Positions 13,301-24,927 of a stretch of 64,000 nucleotides of DNA are shown here, in pieces; positions within the stretch are counted from its first letter, which is position 1; each line of letters opens with the position of its first letter. The stretch comes from Liolophura sinensis. Taxonomy: Eukaryota > Mollusca > Polyplacophora > Chitonida > Chitonidae. The notes under the pieces were generated by a model. The model was given only the letters and a program-made list of their open reading frames with translations. It was not told where the DNA came from and did no database searches. Position numbers and translations under genes: made by a program. Location: assembly GCF_032854445.1 (NCBI RefSeq), contig NC_088302.1, positions 15,867,338-15,931,337 of the forward strand, read 5' to 3'.

Positions 13301-16300
13301 GCATTATAGTTAGGCCAGGCTTACATGTTAATACCAGTTGCACCCTAATACAAAATAAATGGCACTTTTGGACGAAAGTTAATACCAAGTTTAAGTGGTA
13401 ATTCACTTTTGAACAACTGGACGTAGGGACTGTTTCACCCTAAAACGTTAACCTGTGATTTAAGTAACAAATTTAAGTAAATAGGGAAATCCACCTTTCA
13501 TTTTATCCTGCTGCATTGCAAACCCATGGGGCAATCTAACTTTAAAGGTCAAGTGCATCCTACAAGGACATAGAGCCTTTATACTACATTCGTTGCATGA
13601 GAGGAGCTATTGTGATATTTTACATGCTTTTTTCTATAGTTCGCTTAAAGACCCACACTATGTATGCTCAATAATTTCAAATCTGAAGCGCACAATTCCG
13701 TATAGATTTCATCGGTAAGATCAGAACTCTAAAGACGGCTTATCTATTATAATGATGGACACTCTAGCCATTTTCCTATTATTATGGATTTTACTTTGAT
13801 ATTGCAGGCTAAGACAAAATTTTTTTCATTAATTTTTGGCCTACAAATCAAAAGATTTCCACATGTAATGGTCAAATGGCCCTGAATGTTCTTACCACCA
13901 AAACGTCAGTAAAACATCACCAAGATGGCCAACAAACCAGCAGATTTAACCAAAGGACGAACTAAACTAAATTTAGATTGGCACGTCTGTACCCATCGCG
14001 AAAATATGATAACAACATGTCGTAGCATGTTTTAGAATTCAGGCTTTTTTGCTTAACTATAGTTATGATTTATTTATTTATTTGCTTGGTGTTTTACGCC
14101 GTACTCAAGAATATTTCACTTATACGACGGCGGCCAGCATTATGGTGGGAGGAAGCCGGGCAGAGCCCGGGGGAAACCCACGACCATCCGCAGGTTGCTG
14201 ACACACCTTCCCACTTACGGCCGGAGAGGAAGCCAGCATGAGCTGGACTTGAACTCACAGCGACCGCATTGGTGAGAGGCTTCTGGGTCATTACGCTGCG
14301 CTAGCGTGCTAACCGACTGAGCCACGGAGGCCCCCACTATAGTTATGTATGTTTGACTCGTTTCAAGAAACACTCCATATAGGACAGGCAAAAAACTATC
14401 AAATTAAGCAATTTATTGAACAAGGCTCTGAAATCTTGTTAACTCATATTGGTGTTTATTGCTTGAAACTCTATAACATAATTCACTTTACCAATGCTGC
14501 ATGAAGGTTACGGTGTCAGGCAGATGTCAGGAATATCGCATTTTTAAAAACACTAAAACACATGTATAAATAGGCGTGTCAAAAAAGCATTGCGCATAGC
14601 AAACACGGAAGAATAAAAAAAAAGTCAAAGATTTTTTTTTTATTGTTGTTTTTCGCCGTACTCAAGAATATTTCACGTATACGACGGCGGCCAGCATTAT
14701 GGTGGGTGAAAACCGGGCACAGCCTGGGGGAAACCCACTACCATCCGCAGGTTGCTGGAAGACCTTCCCACGTACGGCCGGAGAGGAGGCCAGCATAAGC
14801 TGGTCTTGAACTCACAGCGACCGCATTGGTGAGAGGCTTCTGGGTCATTACGCTGCGCTAGCCCGCTAACCGACTGAGCCACGGAAGCCCCAAAAGTCAA
14901 AGACTGCTTTAGGGAAAGAAATAATTTCAGTCACAGTGTCAACTACCAGAAATTTAAAAACATTCAGCTCCATGTTTAGATTTTGCTTCCTGCTGAGAAA
15001 AAAAAATGATTTCCCCAATAAATGTCATTTTGTAGATCTGTTATAGCGTGCTTTCTTTTTTCTGTTACACCAATTCCCCGCTATTATATATATATGTCCG
15101 TGCACACGTACCTTTGCATTTCTGTACCGCTTGGGGGAGGTTTAGACAACAAGATAATAATTGATGTTTCATTAAATTACTGTTTCCTTCCAGCGATCAA
15201 ACTTTTGCTCACGAATGCTGTCCATCGTTTCCGAGATTGTGGTCATTATTTTCCCTTCCACCTACGCTGCGCTGCATGTAACGCGATGGTCAGTCCGCAT
15301 AGTAGTTGATTAAAAGATTGGAAAGTGACCTAGCGTGATACATTAACATACAATCGAATACTAGGGGGGAATAATAGCCTAAAAGGAATTCTTGATCACG
15401 AAACTCATCGAGAGTTTTCCGGCTTTAAGCCAACTCATATAACAATGATAATGACGCTGATGGTACAGTCACGGAGTTGTTACGTAGGGGGGCAATGTCA
15501 ACGAACAGTGACTGAGGCGATGGCATGCTAGGTTAATTTTATACATGTACTGGTCATGATGGTGTTTCTCTTTTAGGTATTTGTACGCTAATTACTTTTT
15601 TTAATACCATACAATGTATATTGTGCGCATAGAAACTTATCAGTGAACCAAAACAACTTTTGGTTGTCGCCTATGTGGTGATGGTCGTCTGCCTGAAATA
15701 AATTATTATAACTTAATAAATTTCTATCTCATTCAATTATATACATTCTAATTTCCATAAAAATGTTTTCTTTATAATACATAAATCTAAAATTCAGCAA
15801 GGTCTTAAAACACAATGACTTGGTAAGAGTCAAGTAAAAGTTCTAGGTGAAATATCATATAGTTAATAGATATATATGAGAAAATAATTCAACCAAACAC
15901 TATATTATAATCCAATTCTGGGCACTCAGCATAATAACCTACATCTGAGAGCACTAGATATTATGTATGCATGTATGCTTGGAGTTTTACGTCGTACTTA
16001 ACAACCGGGCGAGTCGGTGTTGCTAAAGTGCTGCCGTCACTGAAATATCATGCCAGTGACACCAATTACATTTATACTAACACCTGGCCAATCAGTCATG
16101 TTTCCTTGCTGGAACCTCTCAGTGCTGAGCTCCAGGCGTGGCAGCAACAAGTACCATTTTTTAAAGTCTTTGGTACGACTCGACCCAGTGGGCGCTCACT
16201 GATACAGTCGCCTAAAGCATCGTTCTCATTCCAGTCGACAGGCCATTGATCAGTGAGGTGTTCTAACCCACTTCCTGTTACAAGATGCGGCTGTACGTCA

Positions 16301-19057
16301 GGCGGTTTGTCAAGTATCTAGTGGTGAGCGGGAGTTTCCGAATGGGCTAAGTCGGTTTCCCCCAACCATAATCATGTATTAATAACATTTATAGCTGCAA
16401 GAGATCAATTGGCAAAAAATCATTGCCTGTTGCTGTCTCGGACAATTGCAGTACAAAATGCCAGAAGCCAAAAATGTTTTGATTTATTTATTTGATTGGT
16501 GTTTTACGCCGTACTCAAGAGTATTTCACTCATACGACGGCGGCCGGCATTATGGTGGGTGGAAACCGGGCAGAGCCCGGGGGAAACCCACGGCCATCCG
16601 CAAGTTGCTAGGAAAACCTTCCCACTAATGGCCGGAGAGGAAGCCAGCATGAGCTGGACTTGAACTCACAGCGACCGCATTGGTGAGAGACTCCTGGGTC
16701 AGTACTCTGCGCTACGCTAGCGCGCTAACCAACTGAGCCACGGAGGCCCCTCCAAAAATGTTTTGTGCTTCGATTTATGTGGAAATATTTTATATGGGAA
16801 AATTACAATTGTGCTAAATATTTCCCTTTCCTATGAGACACTGAAATCAGAATTCAGATTCATTAAACAACTACTATAAATCTTTCCTAACAAAATTTTG
16901 ACGATTCTTGGTGTTAAACTTTAAATTGCCGCGAGAATTGTTATATCGGTATTTTCCGCTTGTCATGATTCACAATTAAAGCGCTCAAATGTGCAGAGGA
17001 GGGGTGGGGACTACAGAATAACATAATTAAGAGGTACAGTATAGAGAGAGAAACCAGAGTAGAGACGACACTGTGACAGCTGGCAAATGGTCTAACTCAA
17101 CCGGTGAAATACTGCCTTTTGTCAATTTACCTCAGTCAGGGTTTATTCTAACTGTTCACGTAAATGCATTAATACTAGTAAACTACACATCCCCTAGCGC
17201 ACTGGCTTAGGCAGAATTAGGTACAAATAAAATGCATTGATATTAATGGCAAATTATTAGACGTCACTGGTCTAGATTTACTCAAAATGCTGTGTTGTCG
17301 TCACATTTAACATACAATAACATTTAGGCGCTCAGTACACTATCCCCGGATAATGAATAGTGAACACACATTGGGAGTTTATTTAAAGGAGTTAATGAGC
17401 TCTCATTAAAAGACAGGTGCTCGCTCTGTTTCATGCAGTGAACATCATGGCCTGCAACAATTGCCGTTAATATAACAGTTCACATATAACTGTGGGTGGT
17501 AGTAAAGAGAAATTCATTTGTTGTTGCTATAGATAACCACCAACGGCGGTTTATTGAAATATTTGTTTGTGTTATGTGCTGAATTTGTTTGTGCTGAAGA
17601 CAATAATTACTTGCTCCTTCATGTAGATAGTGTTTTCATCTTTGACGACATTAATACAATTTCATTCCATTTTCGGTATGTATTGCTAAAAACATGGCTG
17701 AACAACAGGCAAGCCATTAGATTTTTCCATTCAGATTTTTTTTATCCGAATATCCAGATAGACAGTAACTCCAGGAATTGTTGTGGATTTATTTATAGAT
17801 TCCATTAGAAGGTTGTGCGTTTTGGCAAAACTGATAAATTCATATATAGATGAAAACCCAAATCCGGGATAAAAAACATACACGCAAATTATGAACTAAC
17901 TTGAATGTCAAGGTCTGGAATAAAAACAAATACATACTATATACTTGGTAAAAAGAAGCTGACAAACAAGCACTCAAACCCTTCCTGAGGATATATGAAG
18001 ACATTTAATTGGAGAGGACGGTGAAAATCCATAAATATGAATACTCATGAAACTGTAATTACCACCATCTTATTTTGGTAACATCCAAGGCAATTTTCAT
18101 ATACGTGATGTTTTTGTTCTGCTTCTCTAAAACAGAATTCACAATAACTTACCACTCCTTTATATTGCCTCATGAAGAATGTTCGAGAATAAACAGCATT
18201 ACTGCTGGTGTTAAAGTAGTTTTGATAGACAGCTATATCTCTATAGATATTGGTATTTCATGTTATATTGCTTGAATTATGCCATAGCGTTTTTTTTTCA
18301 GCCTGTATATAAGAATGCCAAAAATACGCATTTCACAGTCGCTTTTCAGATCACAGAATAAGTTTAAAAACGCCATGGTTACCGTATCACAATTATGCAT
18401 TGAAATCCGTACATGCGCTACGTTAATTTGGCCTGTACCACGAGCAATGTATGGTCTACATAGTCTCATATGAATACCTTGTATGAAATCATCATGTAGA
18501 TAATATAGTATTTCACAATGCCAAAAACCCCTATTTGTTCGGCTCATTTAGCAGAAAGAAGCTTAGCAATTCTTCTGGATTCAAAATGCACAGGGAGTAT
18601 ATTGTGTGAAAGCATTAAACGAGATGTCCTGATAATGTGGTTCAATGGCATCCCTAATATACTCATGAACACACTGCCAGAGAAGTCTAATGTAATAATG
18701 ACTTCTCCTAATGTAAAATGCATGTGAATGGACAGTGATAACACATAGCAAACATGCCCAGACAGCGACAGCCAGCGTCACAAAAACTGTTGTCTAAAGC
18801 GGTATACTCAACAGTGTTTCACATACACAGTGCATGACGGTCATTTTTGAGTAAGCCGTTTTTAAGGAACGTTAGACTGCGTAAACGGGCACGCGGGCAT
18901 CCCAGGTTGCTTATCGGTACCATGGCCCCATATGCAAACAGTCACAAGCGGTAGAATTGCCAATTTCCTATCTAGGACCGCTGATGAACCTGCAACTCGT
19001 GTGTCCTTGAATAACCTACACCTTCAAAGCTCGACAACGACCCTGAAGACCTTAAAT

Positions 19058-19096
<39 letters not shown>

Positions 19097-22000
19097 TTTG
19101 ATTGGTGTTTCACGCCGTACTCAAGTATATTTCACTTATACGACGGCGGCCAACATTATGGTGGAAGGAAACCGGGCAGAGCTCGGGCGAAACCCACGAC
19201 CATCCGCAGGTTGCTGGGAGACCTTCCCACGAACGGCCGGAGAGAAAGCCAGCATGATCATCAGCAACTCACAGCGGCCGCATTAGTGAGAGGCTACTGG
19301 GTCATTACGCTGCGCTAGTAAAGACGTTAAAATCGGATACTATAACTGGGTGCATGGTATCTTTGGCATAACGTTCCAGTGAGGCAGACTTACAAATACG
19401 TTGGCACTAGAACGGGCTCTTCTTCAGTGAAGCGCAGATGTGTATGATAAAAAACACCTTTGAAAGCGGTGTTCAAAACCAAGCAAAAAAATAAGGAGAT
19501 GTTTGAAGGATTGTAAAATTAAAGAATGGCTTTGCTTTGTCGCTAGGAATAATTCGGGCATGTGCATATTTTTAGCCTGTAGTCCACTAGTCCGTAGTTT
19601 TTTTTAGCGATATGTTTTGTGGATAGATTGGTAACTTACATGCCTCATACACTGAAGTAGAACAACAGTGAGTTCAAATTGGGACATGTCCAAAAATGTC
19701 CTAGGTTTGTCCTGAATCGAATCGTGCATAAGACGATGATAGGACGAATAGGCAGAATATACTGTTCGACTCGGTGTCAGTATAATGCGACTAGTTGGGG
19801 CGTCGTATCTGGTGTCTTCATGATGACCCTCAAGTGAGGCGGCACCGTAAATACGTCTCCTACAAGGATAAATCATTGTAATATGATCGAAATAATCCAT
19901 ATTGACAGCGAAGTCAAGCCTCAATCTCACAATCAAACTAATCAGTTCAGTTTGTAACTGAAGCCACATAGGTACAATAGTTCATATAACACCTGGTCTT
20001 GGATGATCTATAATCGGTATCAGATTATCGACACTCCTTGTCCAGGACGGTTATAGATATCTCCACTTCCTATCACGGGCAGAGCTGAAATCCATTAGAG
20101 TTACGCAATGCTGTTTGATTCATATAGCCAACACCTTTTATATAATCACCACCTTTCATGTAGTCAACCCTTTTGAACATCATGTCATAGCATAACAAGA
20201 AATTATCTTCCTCGTACGTTAAAAATGTGTGCACTGACAGATGTGTTCATTAAGATGGACACAGAACACAGAAAAACAAACAGAAAATTCGATGCATTTC
20301 GGACTATTGGACTACACTTTTGTTTTGATATGAAAATATACGTTTTATCTTCATACAATGACATTTCACATGAGGAAATAGTTCTTTTAAATATTTGTTT
20401 GCATGGTAGAGAAGATATTAAAGGTTACTGCTGAAGGTAAAACCCATCCATGTTCTATATTAAGGCCTACATGCTTTCAGTAGTCTTGGAAGAAACTTGA
20501 TCGAAAATAACTTTACGGTTTGATGGTCGCCTGTGTTCCACTGGAAAGAACTTTAAAGCTTTAATGCTTCTTGTGTGATCCACCCACAAGACCTTGTGTA
20601 AAGATGTTGGCTGGCACCTTTCTTCTTTACGTTGTAAAGTCAAGGCGGGCGCAGAAAGGGTGTGAACCCGGCTGCGATGGACAAATCACAGTTTTCTTAC
20701 ACCGGATTATCGTCAAATGGGGAGTAAAGTTCATCTTTCTCGAATAACAAGGAGTGCTTACAAATCCCACTAAGTCTCCGAAAACGGTCGTTAATCAATT
20801 TCTTGACAACGGTGTTAGTAGCTTTGTCCCATCCGGTGACCTTGGTAAGATCCAGTCCGTCAAGTTTAATGAACAGCAGCTTATACTCGCTTCCCGCCGA
20901 TGAGAGAAACTTGTGAGAAAGCTTTTAACTTAATTCCCAAACCGCTTTCCGTTTCTTCTTCTATTTAATCCGATCGAGGAACAGTTAGATTCTGTTAAAC
21001 TTGTGTACTAAAAGGAAGTCGGAAAATCAATCAGTGGTACTTTGTTGCATGGTTGATACTTAAGGAAATGTAAGTTAAGCGATTATGGACCCATTGTACA
21101 TACCATCATTGGCGGTCATGCTTGTAGGCGCTATATTAACCTGTCACTTAAGAAAGCCTTCATGAAAATTATAATCCAGGGCTCACTCGATGGTGACGTC
21201 AGATGGAGTCAGTTTTATCAGAGCTGTACCTTAGATCATAGTATTTCAGCCATGAGCTTTTCCATTCACGGATGTGACCTTTCAAAATGCTACATACATG
21301 TATCTCAGATTCTGGTCACGGTAAACGCAATGCATGTCAACTATCAGACGCTGTTGGTTCCAACTCACACATTGACTTTTCCGGTCATCTTAGACATAAA
21401 ACGAAAAGAATGAATGTTTAGAGTTAAACGTCGCCATGAAAATGAAAAAAGACATCCGACAGTTTGATATATTTAAAAACTGGTTCTATCGCCTACAAGA
21501 ATAGTCCATCTAGGCTGATCAGTTTGACTGCTGGCTAAATGGCGATCATATTTATGGGTAGAGGAAGCAAGAGTGACCCGGGTGAACCACCGACCTTTGG
21601 CAAGTGACTGAACAACTTTTCCATAACTAACGTATAGCCATGCATGTGAAGATGACCCCAACTTTGAAACGAAAAGAATGTTTTACTCATGTCGAAATAG
21701 CGTGTCTTCAACTCAACCAACCAGCGACAAGAATGGATTTATTTAATTTTGAATTTTAAGCGATACCAAACAAAAAGACTTGTTTATTGTAAATGACGGA
21801 GAAAAACGAGAATTGCATTCACCCTTAGTCCTTCCGGAAAGCCGTTAAAGCACAAAATATATTACGTCGCGATAGATTGGATCTATTACATTTAATCTGA
21901 ATTCATTTTCCGTAGACACACAGCTTTGCAGTATTTTACACAATGGAACCGAATGTTTTCAGTGCGAATGTACACTATGCGCTTTCTGTCTTGGTGTGTC

Positions 22001-24818
22001 AACAGTATATAAGTAAGATTTTCAATGCTTGGGAAGTACGACAGCAAATGATAATTTCCAGTGGCTGTTGGTAGATAATAACATTCATTTTGTAATGTTG
22101 AACATTAAACAAACGTAAAATTTATAAGGTAGGAATGATGCGGGGGAGGCGAACCTACAGTAAATGGTCAACCACTGAAAATATATACACTATTCATAGA
22201 AATCTATGCGTCGAAAGAGACATTCGTCTACGAACCGTCAAAAATAAAAGGACGTTTCAGGTCAATAATCGCAAGGTTAATTCCCAAAACGACGTTTAAC
22301 ATAAAACACCAAAGAGCTAAGACTGTATATAAAGCATGGAATTAGGCCAGAATGATGGGCAGAGAAGCGGACAACAGTTTTCAGTGATATTTGAAAGATC
22401 CAAGGTATGTTCTAGGCGAATGAAGGAAACCAGTATTTAAATCGTGAATTATGCTAGTATTTAAGTTGTCGATAAGAAGATCTGTATTTCAGTTGCCCTT
22501 TCATTGCAGCTGTTCACACATTCAACGTGGCGATCTCATTCAACGCGATGAGTATAAAGCCCCTAGCCCCGGGTTAATCGGAATTGGACAGAGTCATGAA
22601 GCGAGGTTATAGAATGGCCCCTAGGTGCTTATTATTTTCTGTTCCCAAGAAACAAACTGATAAAGCAATATAAGTTTTACATGACAGACCAGAAGTGCGA
22701 TAGGCCTCTTTTTGTAACATCGTTAGGTTTACGGTCCGGCATATACGAATAGCTCTGTCCAAAGGGTCGCGAAGCTGCTTACATGTAATTTCAATCAGAT
22801 TTACTCTCACAGTGTGCTATTATTCTTTCGCTTCGATTTGAAATTAAACACAATGTTTAAATTTTAACATGAAAATCTAAGACAACTCTAAGATACTAAA
22901 ATAAATATTCGTAAGGTAACTCAGAATTTTAGCGTAGCTCACTGACTTAATATAGGCTCATGGGTAAGATACAATTAGTAATTTCGAAAAATTACCACCT
23001 TACACAATTCAGAACACACCAAACTGCTAAGGCTGACTTAACGTTCAGTACGTGTGATGCTTATTTCTGCCAAATCCTATACACTACGACAGAACAACCA
23101 TAGCAGTAAATTATGTATGTCTTTTTCTTGAGATACTAAACATAAAGCTGATACACCCCTACCCCAACCCTCTCTAATTCTGCTCTAGAGGGTAACTATA
23201 TGGGTCAATACAGGGATTCAAAAAAGTTTTGATTTCCGGAAAAAGCAACTTTCAGCTACCTCACACCTTGAAAGGCTTCATAGGGCTTTGACAACTTGCC
23301 TGGAGTATCCCTAAAATCAAATATTCTGTGACAAGAATGCGAATTAGTACAGCAAACATTTCACATATCGCCCTGAGATCGACAACAATGCTGACAGTCC
23401 ATGACCTGGCAAATTGGAAGAAGCGCAACATATAGTTACGAATGAGAGTATATCTGATGCATGATTAAAGTGAAGAAGAATCCATCCCTGACTCATTCGA
23501 CTGAGACCGTTATTTCATCAATGGAGTCACGTGGTCAAATTCGAATCTCGAATATGGCTCTCGGTAGGCCTACGTGATTCTGTATACAAAAACCGAAATA
23601 CAGCAAATGTTTCGAAAATCTGATACATATGCTAACATTTAATATTTTTGCTTTAAAATCCTCCCTATCAAAATTAAACAAGAAAAACGATGGTCAGTGA
23701 TGCAAAAATGTAACGTTTTTACTACACCACTGACGTCAGGGACACAGAACTGCATATATCTAGTGATATACATCAAACACAAAACATTTTACCCATGAAT
23801 GCCTGTTCAATTACATTCCGTTCATTCTAATCGTATTGTTGTAATGTTTGACTTATTTATTTTACGCCGTACTCGAGAATATTTCACTCATACGGCGGCT
23901 AGCATTATGGTGGGTGGAAACCCATGATCATCCGAAGGTTGCTGAAAGACCTCCCCCACGTACTATCGGAGGGAAAGTCTGCATGAGCTGGACTCTCAGC
24001 GATCGTACAGGTAAGAGGCTCCTTGGTCAATATAGGTTATGCGCTACCACGCTTACCTCTTGGCCACCGTGACACCCTAGTATTGTAGTGTGGTTTATGG
24101 TTTATAGTTTGTTTTATGCATTATTCAAGTACTTCACCAACAGGTATTTTAGCAATTTTCAGTCATATGACGACGAAGAATCATTAGGAGTGTGTATATA
24201 GGCCTATACTGTGTCTTCTTGTGGCAGGGCGAGTCCACCTCGCCAAAGTCCCCCGCCAGTGAAGTATCATGCCGAAGACACCAGACATGACACACGATAC
24301 ACTGGCACTGGGCCAACCAATCCTGTTTCCTCCTCTAACCTCTTAGTTTTGAAAGCCCAAGCGAGGCAGCAACAAGTCCCAGTTTTAAAAGTCTTTGGTA
24401 TGACTCCAACTGGGTTTGATACGGACTTCGGGGTGGAGGCTCTAACCATTAAGCTACCGAAGAGATCAGACGAAATGAACAAGATACCTTCTATGAAATA
24501 AAGTATGAACTCTCTACGTCAAAAAGCAACAAAAACAAACGAATGGTTTCATGGAGTACAAACGATACAAAAGACTGGAAGAAAAACAAGCATTCTTGTC
24601 TCCATGTTTGTGAATGAATAGTCAAAAAAAAAAAAAACACACACGCACACGCACAGACACACACACACAACACAGATAGATGACTGACCTTGGATGACAT
24701 CTTGTGGGTATCCGTTGTATATATCGTTAGATAGGAAAGAACTATCGTCCCAAGGTCTAGCCGCTGTCCGCATCACAACAACGACAAGTATCACTGTAAG
24801 CCCGGGATGAAACAACAT
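3331..24818 (-). CDS. Putative neuropeptide/peptide-hormone precursor, 129 aa, three exons
   Basis: Coding exons are 24818-24689, 5556-5416 and 3449-3331 (TGA at 3333-3331); both introns are phase 1. Donors are CAAG/GTCAGT and TTCAA/GTAAGT; acceptors are CATTCTCTGTCTCAG and TTATGTTTGCAG. The 129-residue product has a signal peptide at 1-20 (MLFHPGLTVILVVVVMRTAA), an acidic spacer at 21-66, KR at 67-68, a 26-residue peptide at 69-94 (starts FSMNSFRLFRPFYHS), KR at 95-96 and a C-terminal 33-mer at 97-129 (starts GNSLNDLITRLLALKG, ends ASMRFGPGGK). There is no cysteine. The final GGK could give a C-terminal amide after Lys removal. A TATA box lies 104 bases upstream of the ATG. The layout is that of a secreted prohormone cut by a dibasic convertase; this is inference. 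I recognise no family: the C-terminal peptide has a PDF-like look (NS..L..LL.L.) but lacks the conserved ends. Matching phases and start signals make chance assembly unlikely. Confidence 0.68.
4288..4383. repeat. (TA)n microsatellite
   Basis: Uninterrupted TA dinucleotides for about 95 bases, inside intron 2 of the peptide-precursor gene. Confidence 0.97.
4615..4775. repeat. About 30-bp G-rich minisatellite
   Basis: About five imperfect copies of a unit like GTGGGCGACGGTGCGTGGTG plus AATAATAAG or GAAATAG. On the minus strand it yields a repetitive Pro/His/Leu ORF that is a by-product of the repeat, not a gene. Confidence 0.8.
4925..5325. mobile_element. Palindromic MITE (family P) split by a SINE
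   Basis: Ends carry the palindromes TCTGTTAATTTTAACAGA (left) and TCTGTTAAATTTAACAGA (right), with internal TTCTGTTATTATAAC motifs shared with copies at 32.1, 53.0, 53.7 and 54.2 kb. A truncated SINE at 5074-5189 interrupts it and is flanked by the direct repeat GAATAAAT (5066-5073 and 5190-5197), so the SINE arrived later. Confidence 0.7.
5074..5189 (-). mobile_element. SINE-A copy, 5'-truncated, nested in MITE-P
   Basis: The tail (TTTA)n and the core with GTTTTACGCCGTACTCA through the CCGGGCAGAGCC block are present; the tRNA-like head is missing. GAATAAAT target-site duplications flank it. Confidence 0.85.
5740..5870 (-). mobile_element. SINE-A copy, old and partial
   Basis: Diverged copy retaining the ACTCATGAATATTTTACTTAT and GGAAACCCACGACCATTCGC blocks. 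It lies just upstream of exon 2 of the peptide-precursor gene (inside intron 1). Confidence 0.7.
7780..7858 (+). mobile_element. SINE-A tail fragment
   Basis: Reads CTTGAGTACGACGTAAAACA followed by CCAATCAGATGAATAAATAA, the 3' tail of the SINE-A family. Confidence 0.65.
8455..8517. repeat. 18-bp tandem repeat, three copies
   Basis: GCAGAGGTCATTCCTTCA repeated three times with small changes. Overlapping ORFs of 81 and 116 codons here have no recognisable homology. Confidence 0.8.
8740..8805 (-). mobile_element. SINE-A fragment
   Basis: Matches the ATTTCACTTATACGGCGG and GCATTATGGTGGAAGGAAAC blocks of SINE-A; both ends are lost. Confidence 0.6.
8851..8868. repeat. Poly-G run
   Basis: Eighteen consecutive G after a T-rich run; prone to length error in sequencing. 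Confidence 0.9.
14068..14336 (-). mobile_element. SINE-A, full-length copy
   Basis: Read on the minus strand: a tRNA-like head with box A (TGGCTCAGTCGG) and box B (GAGTTCAAGTCC), a middle region (CCGGCCGTAAGTGGGAAGG), a conserved core (GTGAAATATTCTTGAGTACG) and an AAATAAAT tail. This is the standard build of a tRNA-derived, LINE-mobilised SINE. Small predicted ORFs inside such copies are not genes. Confidence 0.92.
14632..14892 (-). mobile_element. SINE-A, full-length copy
   Basis: Full head, body and core, the same orientation as the copy at 14068-14336 and about 300 bp away. The T-rich end has degenerated from (TTTA)n to poly-T. Confidence 0.92.
15960..16345 (-). mobile_element. SINE-B copy
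   Basis: A second SINE family. Read on the minus strand it carries the TACCAAAGACTTTAAAAAAT and GAGAGGTTCCAGCAAGGAAA blocks and ends in GTACGACGTAAAACTCCAAG followed by a CATACAT-type tail. It matches copies at 24.1-24.5 and 28.5-28.8 kb. Confidence 0.8.
16480..16752 (-). mobile_element. SINE-A, full-length copy
   Basis: Head, body, core and (TTTA) tail are all present, with few differences from the 14068-14336 copy. Confidence 0.92.
17140..17320. repeat. Dispersed unclassified repeat
   Basis: Positions 17140-17200 match 430-500, and 17255-17315 match 31175-31240 (shared GTCACTGGTCTAG and CTGTGTTGTC.TCACAT). Three partial copies in one window point to an interspersed element without visible coding potential. 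Confidence 0.5.
19057..19320 (-). mobile_element. SINE-A copy with expanded TTTA tail
   Basis: About ten TTTA units start the minus-strand copy. The body is complete apart from a small internal loss near 19255, and the head stops within the CGCTAG block. Confidence 0.9.
19735..19875 (+). mobile_element. SINE-B fragment
   Basis: Shares TCAGTATAATGCGACTAGTT, the GTATCTGGTGTCTTCATGAT block and a GTGAGGCGGCAC motif with SINE-B copies at 43.3 and 28.6 kb. Confidence 0.6.
20701..20909 (-). CDS. Candidate internal exon, unidentified
   Basis: Between a possible acceptor (GCTTTCTCACAAG) and a good donor (CCGGT/GTAAGA) lie 69 open codons. The product starts FLSSAGSEYKLLFIKLDG, continues TKVTGWDKATNTVVKKL and ends YSPFDDNPV; its composition looks like real protein. 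It has no ATG. It sits in intron 1 of the peptide-precursor gene on the same strand, but its phase does not fit exon 1 of that gene. It may be an exon of a nested gene, a decayed retrocopy or chance; no family recognised. Confidence 0.25.
23845..24080 (-). mobile_element. SINE-A, full-length but old copy
   Basis: All blocks from TTTACGCCGTACTCGAGAAT to the head (GGTGGCCAAGAGGTAAGCGT on the minus strand) are present, with many substitutions and a short internal loss. Confidence 0.82.
24110..24470 (-). mobile_element. SINE-B copy
   Basis: Minus-strand copy with ATACCAAAGACTTTTAAAAC, GCTGCCTCGCTTGGGC and GGTGTCTTCGGCATGATACT blocks, ending near a CATATGACTGAAAATTGCTA core. It ends about 210 bp from the donor of exon 1 of the peptide-precursor gene. 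Confidence 0.78.
24623..24672. repeat. A-run and (CA)n microsatellite
   Basis: A poly-A run followed by CACACACG/CACA repeats, starting just inside intron 1 of the peptide-precursor gene. Confidence 0.85.
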
Positions 24819-24921
24819 GATGTTCACTACAACTCCCAGCAATGCACGTCCTACAGCGGCTGACGATAAATACCTTCGATCCTGTCTTGACATGCAAGCA
24901 ACTGGCAGCAGGCGCAGCGCC

Positions 24922-24927
24922 TTTATA
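24922..24927 (-). promoter_or_regulatory. TATA box of the peptide-precursor gene
   Basis: On the minus strand the sequence reads CCTATAAAGG. Transcription would start near 24895, giving a 5' UTR of about 75 bases before the ATG at 24818. The reading frame is open further upstream, but those codons would lie before the predicted transcription start, so the ATG at 24818, followed by a good signal peptide, is preferred. Confidence 0.55.

Noticed and set aside
14068-14336. tRNA gene
   Set aside because: Box A and box B are present, but the head is joined to a conserved non-tRNA body and tail and recurs many times; the cloverleaf is not intact.
24211-24501. ORFs at 24211-24501, 28450-28740 and 15971-16249
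   Set aside because: All lie inside SINE-B copies and resemble each other only because the element repeats.
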